A DNA stretch of 64,000 nt from Rhodocyclaceae bacterium (GTDB lineage: Bacteria; Pseudomonadota; Gammaproteobacteria; Burkholderiales; Rhodocyclaceae). The stretch is taken from positions 491,175 through 555,174 of the forward strand of contig JADKHX010000001.1 in assembly GCA_016721505.1 (NCBI GenBank). Reading direction: 5' to 3'. Of this stretch, positions 1 through 7,678 are shown one piece after another (within the stretch, counting starts at the first letter, position 1; each line of letters starts with the position of its first letter). A program made the translations under genes and the position numbers. Under the pieces are notes generated by a model. That model did not search any database and was not told the origin of the DNA. It was given only the letters and a program-made list of their open reading frames with translations.

Positions 1-380
1 GCATGGGGAAATTCGTGGCGATGCAAAAAGCGCTTTTCTTCGCTGCGGTTTTGACAAGTCGCCACCGCTTCGGCGCTTGGGCGCACCGGGATAAATTTAG
101 CCAAAAAAGCCAGCGCGGCGGCGGGCACATTTTCAAATTCAGTGGTGATTGCGGCGCAGGTTTGCGTCAAACGCTCCAGCGCCGCGTTGTCCTCATACGC
201 TGCGACAATATGTTCGTCGGCGATTTTTCCGGCCGGGCTATGCGGATCAGGGTCGAGCACGATCACGCGGTAACCAAGCTCGTGCGCCGCTCCAACAAAG
301 AAGCGCCCGAGCTGACCGCCGCCGAGTAAGCCTAGCGTGGCCGGTGGCAAGATTGCAGTGTTGTGTTTTGATGTCGACAT
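1..380 (-). CDS. purK: 5-(carboxyamino)imidazole ribonucleotide synthase, N-terminal part (runs off window)
   Basis: This is the first 126 codons of PurK; the rest lies beyond the left edge. PurK uses ATP and bicarbonate to carboxylate aminoimidazole ribonucleotide in purine synthesis. The ATG at 380-378 opens a frame with the GGGQLGR nucleotide-binding loop at residues 20-26, followed by a helix and a strand ending in VLDPDPHSPAG, the usual start of PurK. It lies 36 bp after the purD stop on the same strand, so it is probably the last visible gene of the dusB-fis-purH-purD-purK run. The frame has no stop before position 1. Confidence 0.88.
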   Translation of the reverse strand, partial: MSTSKHNTAILPPATLGLLGGGQLGRFFVGAAHELGYRVIVLDPDPHSPAGKIADEHIVAAYEDNAALERLTQTCAAITTEFENVPAAALAFLAKFIPVRPSAEAVATCQNRSEEKRFLHRHEFPH

Positions 381-416
381 GATTGCCAATCGCTATCCGA
401 ATCGCTAACTGTATCG

Positions 417-1676
417 CTATCGTTTGATGGCGCGAAAACCAATATCGCGCCGACATTGCATACCGTCGAAACCGATGCCGTCGAGCACTTCATAAGCGCG
501 TTTTTGTGCCGCTTTGGCGCTATCACCCAAGGCCGTAACGCACAACACACGGCCGCCGGAGGTGACGATCTCGTCGCCGCGCATTTGTGTACCTGCGTGG
601 AAAACATGCGCGTCTTCCAAGGCTGAAGGTAAGCCATGAATCGCGTCGCCTTTACGCGGCGACTCGGGATAATTCGCCGCTGCCATCACTACGCCAAGCG
701 CGACACGTCTATCCCACTCAGTATCGACTTCGTTCAAGTGACCATCAATCGCCGCATCAACCAGCGTGAGGAAATCACTTTTGAGTCGCATCATGATCGG
801 CTGGGTTTCGGGATCGCCCATACGGCAATTGAATTCGAGTACGCGCAAACTGCCGTCGGGCTTGATCATCAATCCGGCGTAGAGGAATCCGGTAAACACA
901 ATGCCATCGGCGGCCATACCGTTGATGGTCGGCATCACCACTTCACGCATCACTCGCGCATGCATTTCGGGTGTCACTACCGGCGCTGGCGAATACGCAC
1001 CCATGCCACCGGTGTTCGGCCCTTGATCGCCGTCCATGAGACGTTTGTGATCCTGACTGGTGGCGAGTGCGAGCGCGTTTTTGCCATCCGCCATCACGAT
1101 AAAACTAGCTTCTTCGCCATCGACAAATTCTTCTATCACCACTCGAGCGCCAGCGGCCTCGCCGGTAAGCATCATGTCGACTGCGGCGTGGGCTTGGGCG
1201 TCGGTCATCGCTACCACCACGCCTTTGCCAGCGGCCAAGCCATCGGCTTTAACAACGATCGGCGCCGGGTTTCTATTCAGGTATTCGTGCGCAGCTGCAA
1301 GCTCGGTAAAGGTCTCGAAACGCGCGGTCGGAATGTCGTGGCGACTCATGAACCGCTTGGCGAAATCCTTGGAACTTTCCAACTGTGCGGCGGCTTGCGT
1401 TGGACCAAAAATTCGCAAGCCACGGGCACGAAATAGATCCACCACGCCATTGGCCAGCGGGCCTTCTGGGCCGACCACGGTTGCGTAAATTTCCTCGACC
1501 TGGGCAAAATCTGCCAGGTCGGCAAGATCAACAATCGGCAAATTGGTCAGGCCGGATTCCTGCGCCGTGCCCGCATTGCCCGGCGCAACAAATACCTGCG
1601 TCACTCCGGCGCTTTTTGCCAGCCGCCATGCCAGTGCATGTTCGCGACCACCACCACCGATGACGAGAATTTTCAT
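417..1676 (-). CDS. purD: Phosphoribosylamine-glycine ligase (GAR synthetase)
   Basis: PurD joins glycine to phosphoribosylamine with ATP, the second step of purine synthesis. The 419-residue product has the normal length. It shows the N-terminal GGGGREHAL loop (residues 7-15), the ATP-grasp segment DGLAAGKGVV near residue 145, and the C-terminal metal/ATP motif EFNCRMGDPETQ near residue 280. The ATG at 1676 follows the purH stop by 18 bp, so translation is probably coupled within one operon. No odd insertion is seen in this gene, unlike purH. Confidence 0.96.
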   Translation of the reverse strand: MKILVIGGGGREHALAWRLAKSAGVTQVFVAPGNAGTAQESGLTNLPIVDLADLADFAQVEEIYATVVGPEGPLANGVVDLFRARGLRIFGPTQAAAQLESSKDFAKRFMSRHDIPTARFETFTELAAAHEYLNRNPAPIVVKADGLAAGKGVVVAMTDAQAHAAVDMMLTGEAAGARVVIEEFVDGEEASFIVMADGKNALALATSQDHKRLMDGDQGPNTGGMGAYSPAPVVTPEMHARVMREVVMPTINGMAADGIVFTGFLYAGLMIKPDGSLRVLEFNCRMGDPETQPIMMRLKSDFLTLVDAAIDGHLNEVDTEWDRRVALGVVMAAANYPESPRKGDAIHGLPSALEDAHVFHAGTQMRGDEIVTSGGRVLCVTALGDSAKAAQKRAYEVLDGIGFDGMQCRRDIGFRAIKR

Positions 1677-1694
1677 TCGGGCAGCATCCTAAAT

Positions 1695-3320
1695 TCAATG
1701 ACGGAAATGGCGGAAGCCGGTGAATACCATCGCGATATTTTGCTCGTCGGCAGCGGCAATCACTTCCGCATCGCGCACCGAACCGCCCGGCTGTATCACC
1801 GCCGTTGCACCGGCTTTGGCCAGCACATCGAGGCCATCGCGGAAAGGGAAAAATGCGTCAGAGGCGACGACAGTGCCGACCACGCTCAAGCCTGCGTTCT
1901 CGGCCTTGATGGCGGCGATACGCGCGGAATCAACGCGGCTCATTTGCCCTGCGCCAACGCCGATGGTCATGCCGTCTTTGCAATACACAATCGCGTTCGA
2001 CTTGACGTATTTGGCCACCCGCCAGGCGAACAAAAGATCATTCATTTCTTGCCCAGTCGGTGCGCGCCGAGTAACGATTTTTATGTCGCTGGCAGTTAGC
2101 ACTGCGGCATCCGCCGTTTGTACCAACAGCCCGCCGCCCACCCGTTTGTAGTCGAGTTGGCTTGTTGTTTGGCCGCGTGGCAACGGCACGATGAGGACGC
2201 GTAAATTTTGTTTCGCAGCGAAAACTGCACGCGCTTCGTCAGTCACTTCGGGTGCCAAAATAACTTCGGCAAATTGTCCCGCCACGGCTTCGGCGGTGGC
2301 TTTGTCGATGGCCACATTGAAGGCGATGATGCCGCCGAATGCTGAAGTCGGATCGGTCTTGAAAGCTTTGCGGTAGGCGGCTTCGGCACTCTCTGCAACG
2401 GCCACACCGCAGGGGTTGGCGTGCTTGACGATGACGCAGGCGGAATTCAACGGCGTGTCACCAGCACCAAGTGACGCAACCCCGGGCGAGTTGAACGCTT
2501 TAACGCATTCCCAAGCCGCATCGGCGTCGGCGATGTTGTTGTACGACAACTCCTTGCCTTGCAATTGTTGATAGCTGGCAATGCCGCCCGACACAACGTT
2601 GGGTTCGCGATAAAACGCCGCGGCTTGATGCGGGTTTTCGCCGTAGCGCATGGTGTCGGCCTTGTCGAAGGCCAATTGCAAATGGGTCGGGAACTGCCCC
2701 GGTTTGTTGTCGACATCAAGCGAAGTCAACCAGTTGGCAATCGCTGAATCGTAGCGCGCGGTGTGGGTGAAAGCTTGCTTGGCCAATTTGAAACGCGTGG
2801 CGTAAGACAACGCGCCGCTGGTCTTTAGTTCTTCGAGCACCAGCGCGTAATCGGCCGGATCGGTAATCACCCCCACGCCACCTTCGGCATTGCCATGATT
2901 TTTTGCCGCCGCGCGCACCATCGCCGGGCCGCCGATGTCGATATTCTCAATTGCATCGTCGAGCGCGCAATCGGGCTTGGCAACGGTCTGTTGGAAGGGA
3001 TACAAATTGACCACCACCAAATCAATGCGCGGGATATCGTGCGCGGCCATGGTTGCCAAATGTTCGGGCAAATCGCGGCGACCCAAAATTCCGCCATGCA
3101 CTTTGGGGTGCAAAGTCTTAACGCGGCCATCGAGCATTTCGGGAAAGCCCGTGTAGTCGGATACTTCGGTGACATCCAGACCGGCATCGCGCAACAATTT
3201 CGCTGTGCCGCCAGTGGAAAGCAGCGCGACGTTCAAGGCATTTAGCGCACGGGCAAACTCCACCACGCCGCGTTTATCGGAAACGCTGATCAGCGCCCGC
3301 GTAACAGCAACAACACTCAT
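1695..3320 (-). CDS. purH: Bifunctional AICAR formyltransferase/IMP cyclohydrolase, with an in-frame SR insertion
   Basis: PurH performs the last two steps to IMP. The N-terminal MGS-like cyclohydrolase domain carries STGGTAKLL and KTLHPKVHGGIL. The C-terminal formyltransferase domain carries SACVIVKHANPCG and the ending FTGFRHFRH. At 541 residues it is slightly longer than usual. Just before the conserved ACVIVKHANPCG there is an extra stretch, LGAGDTPLN (about residues 281-290), encoded by a copy of the short repeat at 2447-2476. Family members I know go almost directly from the preceding helix into PACVIVKHANPCG. The ATG at 3320 has a GAGG ribosome site. It sits between fis and purD. Confidence 0.96.
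   Translation of the reverse strand: MSVVAVTRALISVSDKRGVVEFARALNALNVALLSTGGTAKLLRDAGLDVTEVSDYTGFPEMLDGRVKTLHPKVHGGILGRRDLPEHLATMAAHDIPRIDLVVVNLYPFQQTVAKPDCALDDAIENIDIGGPAMVRAAAKNHGNAEGGVGVITDPADYALVLEELKTSGALSYATRFKLAKQAFTHTARYDSAIANWLTSLDVDNKPGQFPTHLQLAFDKADTMRYGENPHQAAAFYREPNVVSGGIASYQQLQGKELSYNNIADADAAWECVKAFNSPGVASLGAGDTPLNSACVIVKHANPCGVAVAESAEAAYRKAFKTDPTSAFGGIIAFNVAIDKATAEAVAGQFAEVILAPEVTDEARAVFAAKQNLRVLIVPLPRGQTTSQLDYKRVGGGLLVQTADAAVLTASDIKIVTRRAPTGQEMNDLLFAWRVAKYVKSNAIVYCKDGMTIGVGAGQMSRVDSARIAAIKAENAGLSVVGTVVASDAFFPFRDGLDVLAKAGATAVIQPGGSVRDAEVIAAADEQNIAMVFTGFRHFRH
2447..2476 (-). repeat. SR copy 1, inside purH, sense to the gene
   Basis: On the minus strand this reads TTGGTGCTGGTGACACGCCG, the repeat core and right end, and is translated LGAGDTPLN within PurH. 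The left arm is degraded (CACTTGG rather than CCAGTTGG). Confidence 0.85.
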
Positions 3321-3347
3321 AGCAACCTCGGGGATTGTGAAATAGGA

Positions 3348-3584
3348 TTACGACAGGCCGTAGTCGGCCAGTTTGCGTCGCAGCGTGCCACGGCTGATGC
3401 CGAGAATTTCGGCGGCGACAGTTTGATTGCCATCGGCTTGTTTCATGACAACTTCCAACATTGGTTGCTCGACGCTGCGCATCAACATGTCGTAAACAGC
3501 GTGTGGCGCTTGGCCATCCAAATCACGGAAGTAGCGATTGAGCGCGCGGCGCACGCAATCGTGCAATTCAGAAGTTGAACTCAC
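3348..3584 (-). CDS. fis: DNA-binding protein Fis
   Basis: Fis is a small nucleoid protein that bends DNA and tunes rRNA and recombination promoters. The 78-residue product has the C-terminal helix-turn-helix NQTVAAEILGISRGTLRRKL characteristic of the family. The start is a GTG at 3584-3582, preceded by AGGAGG four bases upstream. It overlaps the dusB stop as GTGA, so it is translationally coupled. The dusB-fis pairing is the classic arrangement in proteobacteria. Here the pair heads a purine operon. Confidence 0.95.
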   Translation of the reverse strand: MSSTSELHDCVRRALNRYFRDLDGQAPHAVYDMLMRSVEQPMLEVVMKQADGNQTVAAEILGISRGTLRRKLADYGLS

Positions 3585-4618
3585 GCGGCCTCCTGTTGCG
3601 CCAATTCATCATTGGCGGCGCTGATATGTGTTTGTGCGTGTGTTTGTGCATGCGCCTGCGCGAAAAAGAATTCATCGGTGGCGCGGATTTGATCATCGAC
3701 AGTTGGCAATTGATTCATCGCATGGCGGAAAGTCGCCGCGCCAACGATGCCCTTGGTGTACCAACTGATATGTTTGCGCGCAATTTTGACGCCGGTTTCT
3801 TCGCCATAAAACGCGTAAAGCTCAGTCAAATGTGCGCGCAAAATTCGGTGAATTTCCAGCGCCGTAGGCGGCGGCAAATGCTTCCCGGTGGCGAGGAAAT
3901 GTTCGATTTCGCGGAACAGCCAGGGCCGACCCTGCGCCGCGCGACCGATCATCACGCCATCTGCGCCGGTGTAATCAAGCACGAACTTGGCCTTTTCCGG
4001 CGTAGTGATATCGCCATTGGCAATCACCGGAATTTGCACCCGTGACTTCACTTCAGCGATAGTGTCGTATTCGGCATCACCGGTGTACTGATCAGCACGG
4101 GTGCGGCCATGAATTGCTATCGCACGGATGCCGGATTGTTCGGCAATACGCGCAATCATCGGGGCGTTTTTATTCTCCGAATTCCAACCGGTACGAAACT
4201 TAAGTGTGACCGGAAAACCCGGCACCGCATTGACCACCGCTTCGAGGATTTTGGCCACCAAAGGCTCGTCTTGCATCAAAGCCGAACCGGCCATCACATT
4301 GCAAACTTTCTTGGCCGGGCAGCCCATATTGATGTCAATAATTTGCGCGCCGTGGTCGATGTTGTACTTCGCAGCAGTCGCCATCATCAGCGGATCAGCA
4401 CCGGCGATCTGTACCGAAATCGGATCAACCTCACCTTCGTGATTGGCACGCCGCAATGTCTTGGCGCTTCCATACAACAGCGAATTGGAAGTCACCATTT
4501 CGGACACCGCCAAGCCCGCGCCGAGCTGTTTGCAAAGCTGACGAAAGGGGCGATCCGTAACACCTGCCATAGGCGCAACAAACAAATTATTTCGCAGCGA
4601 ATGGCCAAGAAAGTTCAT
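3581..4618 (-). CDS. dusB: tRNA-dihydrouridine synthase B
   Basis: DusB is an FMN enzyme that reduces uridines in the tRNA D-loop. The 345-residue protein starts MNFLGHSLRNNLFVAPMAGVTDRPFR. It has the catalytic-cysteine segment DINMGCPAKKVCN near residue 100 and the FMN phosphate-binding GADGVMIGRAAQGRPW near residue 220. The C-terminus ends in a short repetitive tail (AQAHAQTHAQTH) that I do not expect in most homologs. It is the promoter-proximal gene of the dusB-fis-purHDK run; 90 bp separate it from the ubiH-like stop. Confidence 0.96.
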   Translation of the reverse strand: MNFLGHSLRNNLFVAPMAGVTDRPFRQLCKQLGAGLAVSEMVTSNSLLYGSAKTLRRANHEGEVDPISVQIAGADPLMMATAAKYNIDHGAQIIDINMGCPAKKVCNVMAGSALMQDEPLVAKILEAVVNAVPGFPVTLKFRTGWNSENKNAPMIARIAEQSGIRAIAIHGRTRADQYTGDAEYDTIAEVKSRVQIPVIANGDITTPEKAKFVLDYTGADGVMIGRAAQGRPWLFREIEHFLATGKHLPPPTALEIHRILRAHLTELYAFYGEETGVKIARKHISWYTKGIVGAATFRHAMNQLPTVDDQIRATDEFFFAQAHAQTHAQTHISAANDELAQQEAA

Positions 4619-4707
4619 ACGGATTTGGGTAGCGCAGTGCCAGTGGGACGCGGGGGAGGGCGAATTCTAGCGCAATCTAAAAGACGCATTCAAGCTGCAA
4701 TTGCCGA

Positions 4708-5835
4708 TCACCCACCCCGACTACCAAACATCATTCGCCGCGCCAGAAAATTTCGCAGTGGCGGCAATAGATCGAGCGCGACCAAGCCTGCGCCGCGTGC
4801 GTGGGCGAGTGGCGCAATATCGCTGCCGAATACGTCGATCAATCCATTGGTAAAGCCAATCACGCTGCGTCGATCGAGCTTGCGTGATTGCGCGTAGGCA
4901 CGCAACACAGACTGTGCGCCGAGATCTTTTTCGCGTGAAAGCGCTGACAAATGGCGCGTTAATTCCCAGACATCGCGTAGCGCCAGATTGAAGCCCTGCC
5001 CGGCCACCGGATGCAAAGTTTGCGCTGCGTTGCCCAGCCAGACTTGACGCTCGGCGATGACTTCTTCGCGCCAGCGCAACGTTAGTGGATAGCTCGCGCG
5101 CGGCCCGACGCTGACAAACTGGTGGCGCTGACCGAAGCGGGTTTGCAACAATTTGGTGAATGTCGCATCGTCCTGCGCCACAATGCTTGCTGCCTCTGCC
5201 GCCGCGCAAGTCAGCACCACGGCGTAGTCGTTGCCTAGTGGCAACAAAGCCACGGGGCCATCTGCGGTGAAGCGCTCCCAAGCTACATGGTCATGTGCGA
5301 CTTTGGTCGTCGCCGTACACAAAATCGCCGCCTGGTTGTAATCGCGGAATTGCCCCGCGCCGTCGCTTACGCTGCCTTCTGCCCAAACCGTCAGCGTGCT
5401 GACCGGTGCCATCGCGGCGACATCTTCCACACACGAAATTTTGTGGTGATCGTGATAGGGAATCTCGGCTTGGCGCAACGCGGCATCGAGCGCGGCAATC
5501 AAATTCGCGGCGGGTAAAACGTAGCCTAGTGCCGGCACGCCCAGCTCATCAGCACGCATGCGCGCACGGCCAAGATTGCCGCGTCGTGAGACGTGAATGG
5601 TTTGTATCGGTGTCGCCGCGTTTGTTAAACCCAGCGACTCCCACACGCCAAGTCGTTCGAGAATTTGCTGCGAACCGAAAGACAGTGCCAGCACGCGCAC
5701 GTCATGCTTGATCGCTTCACGCGCGCGCGCTTCGAGCACCGTCGCGCCTATGCCTTGTTGATGCAGCGCCAAGGCCAGCGCCATGCCGACCGGCCCGCCG
5801 CCGACCACCGCTACCGATGTGCCTGACTTAGCCAT
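4708..5835 (-). CDS. UbiH/UbiF-family FAD-dependent hydroxylase (ubiquinone synthesis)
   Basis: This is a flavin monooxygenase of the ubiquinone-hydroxylase family, 375 residues. The N-terminal FAD-binding loop is VVGGGPVGMALALALHQQG. The family motif for FAD ribityl contact is LGNAAQTLHPVAGQGFNLALRD near residue 285. The middle of the protein shows the DVRVLALSFGSQQILERLG segment typical of UbiH. It overlaps the end of murU by 8 bp and is co-directional with amgK-murU. Which ring position it hydroxylates cannot be told from sequence alone, so I give no symbol. Confidence 0.9.
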   Translation of the reverse strand: MAKSGTSVAVVGGGPVGMALALALHQQGIGATVLEARAREAIKHDVRVLALSFGSQQILERLGVWESLGLTNAATPIQTIHVSRRGNLGRARMRADELGVPALGYVLPAANLIAALDAALRQAEIPYHDHHKISCVEDVAAMAPVSTLTVWAEGSVSDGAGQFRDYNQAAILCTATTKVAHDHVAWERFTADGPVALLPLGNDYAVVLTCAAAEAASIVAQDDATFTKLLQTRFGQRHQFVSVGPRASYPLTLRWREEVIAERQVWLGNAAQTLHPVAGQGFNLALRDVWELTRHLSALSREKDLGAQSVLRAYAQSRKLDRRSVIGFTNGLIDVFGSDIAPLAHARGAGLVALDLLPPLRNFLARRMMFGSRGG

Positions 5836-6526
5836 GCGGCGATTTCGCTATCAGTTCATTCACGGCTGTTAGGCGATCAGGCGTGCCAATGTCTAGCCAT
5901 GTGCCGCTGTGGAGCTCGCCGCTGATTTTGTTTGTCGCCATCGCTGCAACAAGCAGCGGCGCGAGCTTGGCGCGCGAACCGTGCAGAATGTTGGCGAACA
6001 TTTCGGGGCGATAGATTCCGATGCCGGAGAAGGTATATGACGGCGTGTCACCAGCACCAACTGGTGCTTTTATACATCCCTCATTGAGATAAAAATCGCC
6101 CTTTGGATGTTGCGGTGGATTCGGCACCATCACCAAGTGCGCTAGCTTTTCAGCGCTCAATGCATGCACTGCCAGGGCTGGATTCCAATCGCAAAAAATA
6201 TCCCCGTTAATCACCAGGAATGGCGCATCGCCAAGCAGCGGTAAGGCTTGTGCGATTCCGCCTGCGGTTTCCAGCGCGCCTTCCGGCTCGGGCGAATATT
6301 GAATGTTCAGTCTCCAGCGCTGGCCATTGCCCAAAGCTTTTTCAATCAATGCGCCGAGGTGCGCATGATTGATGATGACATCGACAAATCCAGCCGCTGC
6401 CAAACGCTCCAGATGCCACACGATCAACGGTTTGCCGCCCACCGCTAACAGCGGTTTGGGGCAGGTATCGGTGAGCGGTCGCATGCGCTCACCGCGACCT
6501 GCGGCGAGGATCATGGCTTTCATCAA
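5828..6526 (-). CDS. murU: N-acetylmuramate-1-phosphate uridylyltransferase, with an in-frame SR insertion
   Basis: MurU converts MurNAc-1-phosphate to UDP-MurNAc in the cell-wall recycling route first worked out in Pseudomonas, working after AmgK. The 232-residue protein opens with the nucleotidyltransferase signature LAAGRGERMRPLTDTCPKP and has INGDIFCDW as its metal-binding DxD-like site. At about residues 153-163 the peptide KAPVGAGDTPS interrupts the usual run into YTFSGIGIYRPEMF; it is encoded by an SR copy at 6039-6067. The gene overlaps amgK by 4 bp (ATGA type) and ubiH by 8 bp, so the three are probably co-transcribed. Confidence 0.92.
   Translation of the reverse strand: MMKAMILAAGRGERMRPLTDTCPKPLLAVGGKPLIVWHLERLAAAGFVDVIINHAHLGALIEKALGNGQRWRLNIQYSPEPEGALETAGGIAQALPLLGDAPFLVINGDIFCDWNPALAVHALSAEKLAHLVMVPNPPQHPKGDFYLNEGCIKAPVGAGDTPSYTFSGIGIYRPEMFANILHGSRAKLAPLLVAAMATNKISGELHSGTWLDIGTPDRLTAVNELIAKSPHG
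6039..6067 (-). repeat. SR copy 2, inside murU, sense to the gene
   Basis: The minus strand contains CACCAGTTGGTGCTGGTG, a perfect 6-bp stem around the TTGGTG loop, followed by ACACGCCGTC. It is translated PVGAGDTPS in frame within MurU. This is one of the best-preserved hairpins of the family. Confidence 0.9.
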
Positions 6527-7518
6527 AAGGTGTAGCCGACTTGTGGCGCGCGCTCGTCAACGCGGTCAAGCAAGCGCAACAAGGGCCGCAATTCGCCATA
6601 GCGGTCGCAGGCCTTGCGCAGGTAGTTCGTGACGCGCGGCAGTTCTTTCAAGTAGCCGTCTTTGCCATCGCGATGAAACAGGCGGGCGAAAATTCCCAAT
6701 ATTTTCAGATGCCGCTGCACACCCATCCACTCGTAATTGGCGAAGAAATCGGCGAAGTCAGTTGGCACATTCACGCCCGCATTTTTGGCGCGCTCCCAGT
6801 AGCGGATCAACCAATCGAGGGTCTGTTCTTCGTCCCACTGAATGTAGGCATCTTTGAGCAACGACACCGCGTCGTAGCTGAGCGGTCCCCACACGGCATC
6901 CTGGAAATCAATGATTCCGGGGTTGGGACTGGTCAGCATTAAATTGCGTGAGTGATAGTCGCGATGGACGAAGACCTGTGTTTCGGCAAGATTGCGCGCA
7001 ATGATGCGATCAAACAACGAGGCTAATTTGCTTTGCTCATCATTGCTCAGCGTTAGTTCATGATGCTTGCGCAAAAACCATTCGGGGAACAATTCCAGCT
7101 CGCGGCGCAGCAACGCCGCATCGTATGCGGGCAATTGTTCAGGTCGCTGAATTTTCTGAATCGCCACCAAACTGGTGAGTGCTTCGGCGTACAAAGTGTT
7201 GGCATTGCCTTCACTGAGCACGTCCAGATAGGTGGTAGTGCCCAAATCTGAAATCAACAGAAAACCTTGCTGCAAATCTTGCGCTTCGACGTTTGGCACA
7301 TGCACCCCGGCAGCCTGCAAATGTCTTTGCACACTGAGCCAAGGGGCAATGTCTTCATGTTGCGGTGGCGCATCCATGACGATGCGGGTCGTGCCGTCGT
7401 CCAGTGCAACGCGAAAATAGCGGCGAAAACTGGCATCTGCCGAGGCCGGCGCAAGCGCTATGGTGCTGCCCGGAAAAATCTTGGCAAGCCAAGTTTGGAT
7501 GTCTTGCTGGCGTTGCAT
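6523..7518 (-). CDS. amgK: N-acetylmuramate/N-acetylglucosamine anomeric kinase
   Basis: AmgK phosphorylates MurNAc or GlcNAc at C1, feeding MurU. The aminoglycoside-phosphotransferase fold is shown by the catalytic loop FVHRDYHSRNLM and the metal-binding IDFQDAVWGP. I place the start at the ATG at 7518 (MQRQQDIQTWLAKIFPGS), giving 331 residues. An upstream in-frame start at 7602 would add a low-quality 28-residue extension. The gene overlaps murU by 4 bp and is divergent from lptD, so the 160 bp between 7519 and 7678 should hold both promoters. I could not pick out a convincing -35/-10 pair there. Confidence 0.92.
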   Translation of the reverse strand: MQRQQDIQTWLAKIFPGSTIALAPASADASFRRYFRVALDDGTTRIVMDAPPQHEDIAPWLSVQRHLQAAGVHVPNVEAQDLQQGFLLISDLGTTTYLDVLSEGNANTLYAEALTSLVAIQKIQRPEQLPAYDAALLRRELELFPEWFLRKHHELTLSNDEQSKLASLFDRIIARNLAETQVFVHRDYHSRNLMLTSPNPGIIDFQDAVWGPLSYDAVSLLKDAYIQWDEEQTLDWLIRYWERAKNAGVNVPTDFADFFANYEWMGVQRHLKILGIFARLFHRDGKDGYLKELPRVTNYLRKACDRYGELRPLLRLLDRVDERAPQVGYTF

Positions 7519-7678
7519 GGCGTACCCCGAAAAGCTAGCCAAACCGTGGGGTGTAAGGCCTACGGCGCTAGGTGAAATGCTATCATTGTCAAATTCTAGC
7601 ATCGCACTTTGCCACGATCATTCGTTGCAATTTCTCACCGCGACACTGCCCTAACCTTTTCTCAGCACACATTCCGGA

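Noticed and set aside
636..1436. Long open frame opposite purD
   Set aside because: It is the antisense shadow of a well-supported gene, with no ribosome site or protein-like composition; the same holds for frames opposite dusB (4109-4897), actP (18989-19636) and groEL (49714-50217).
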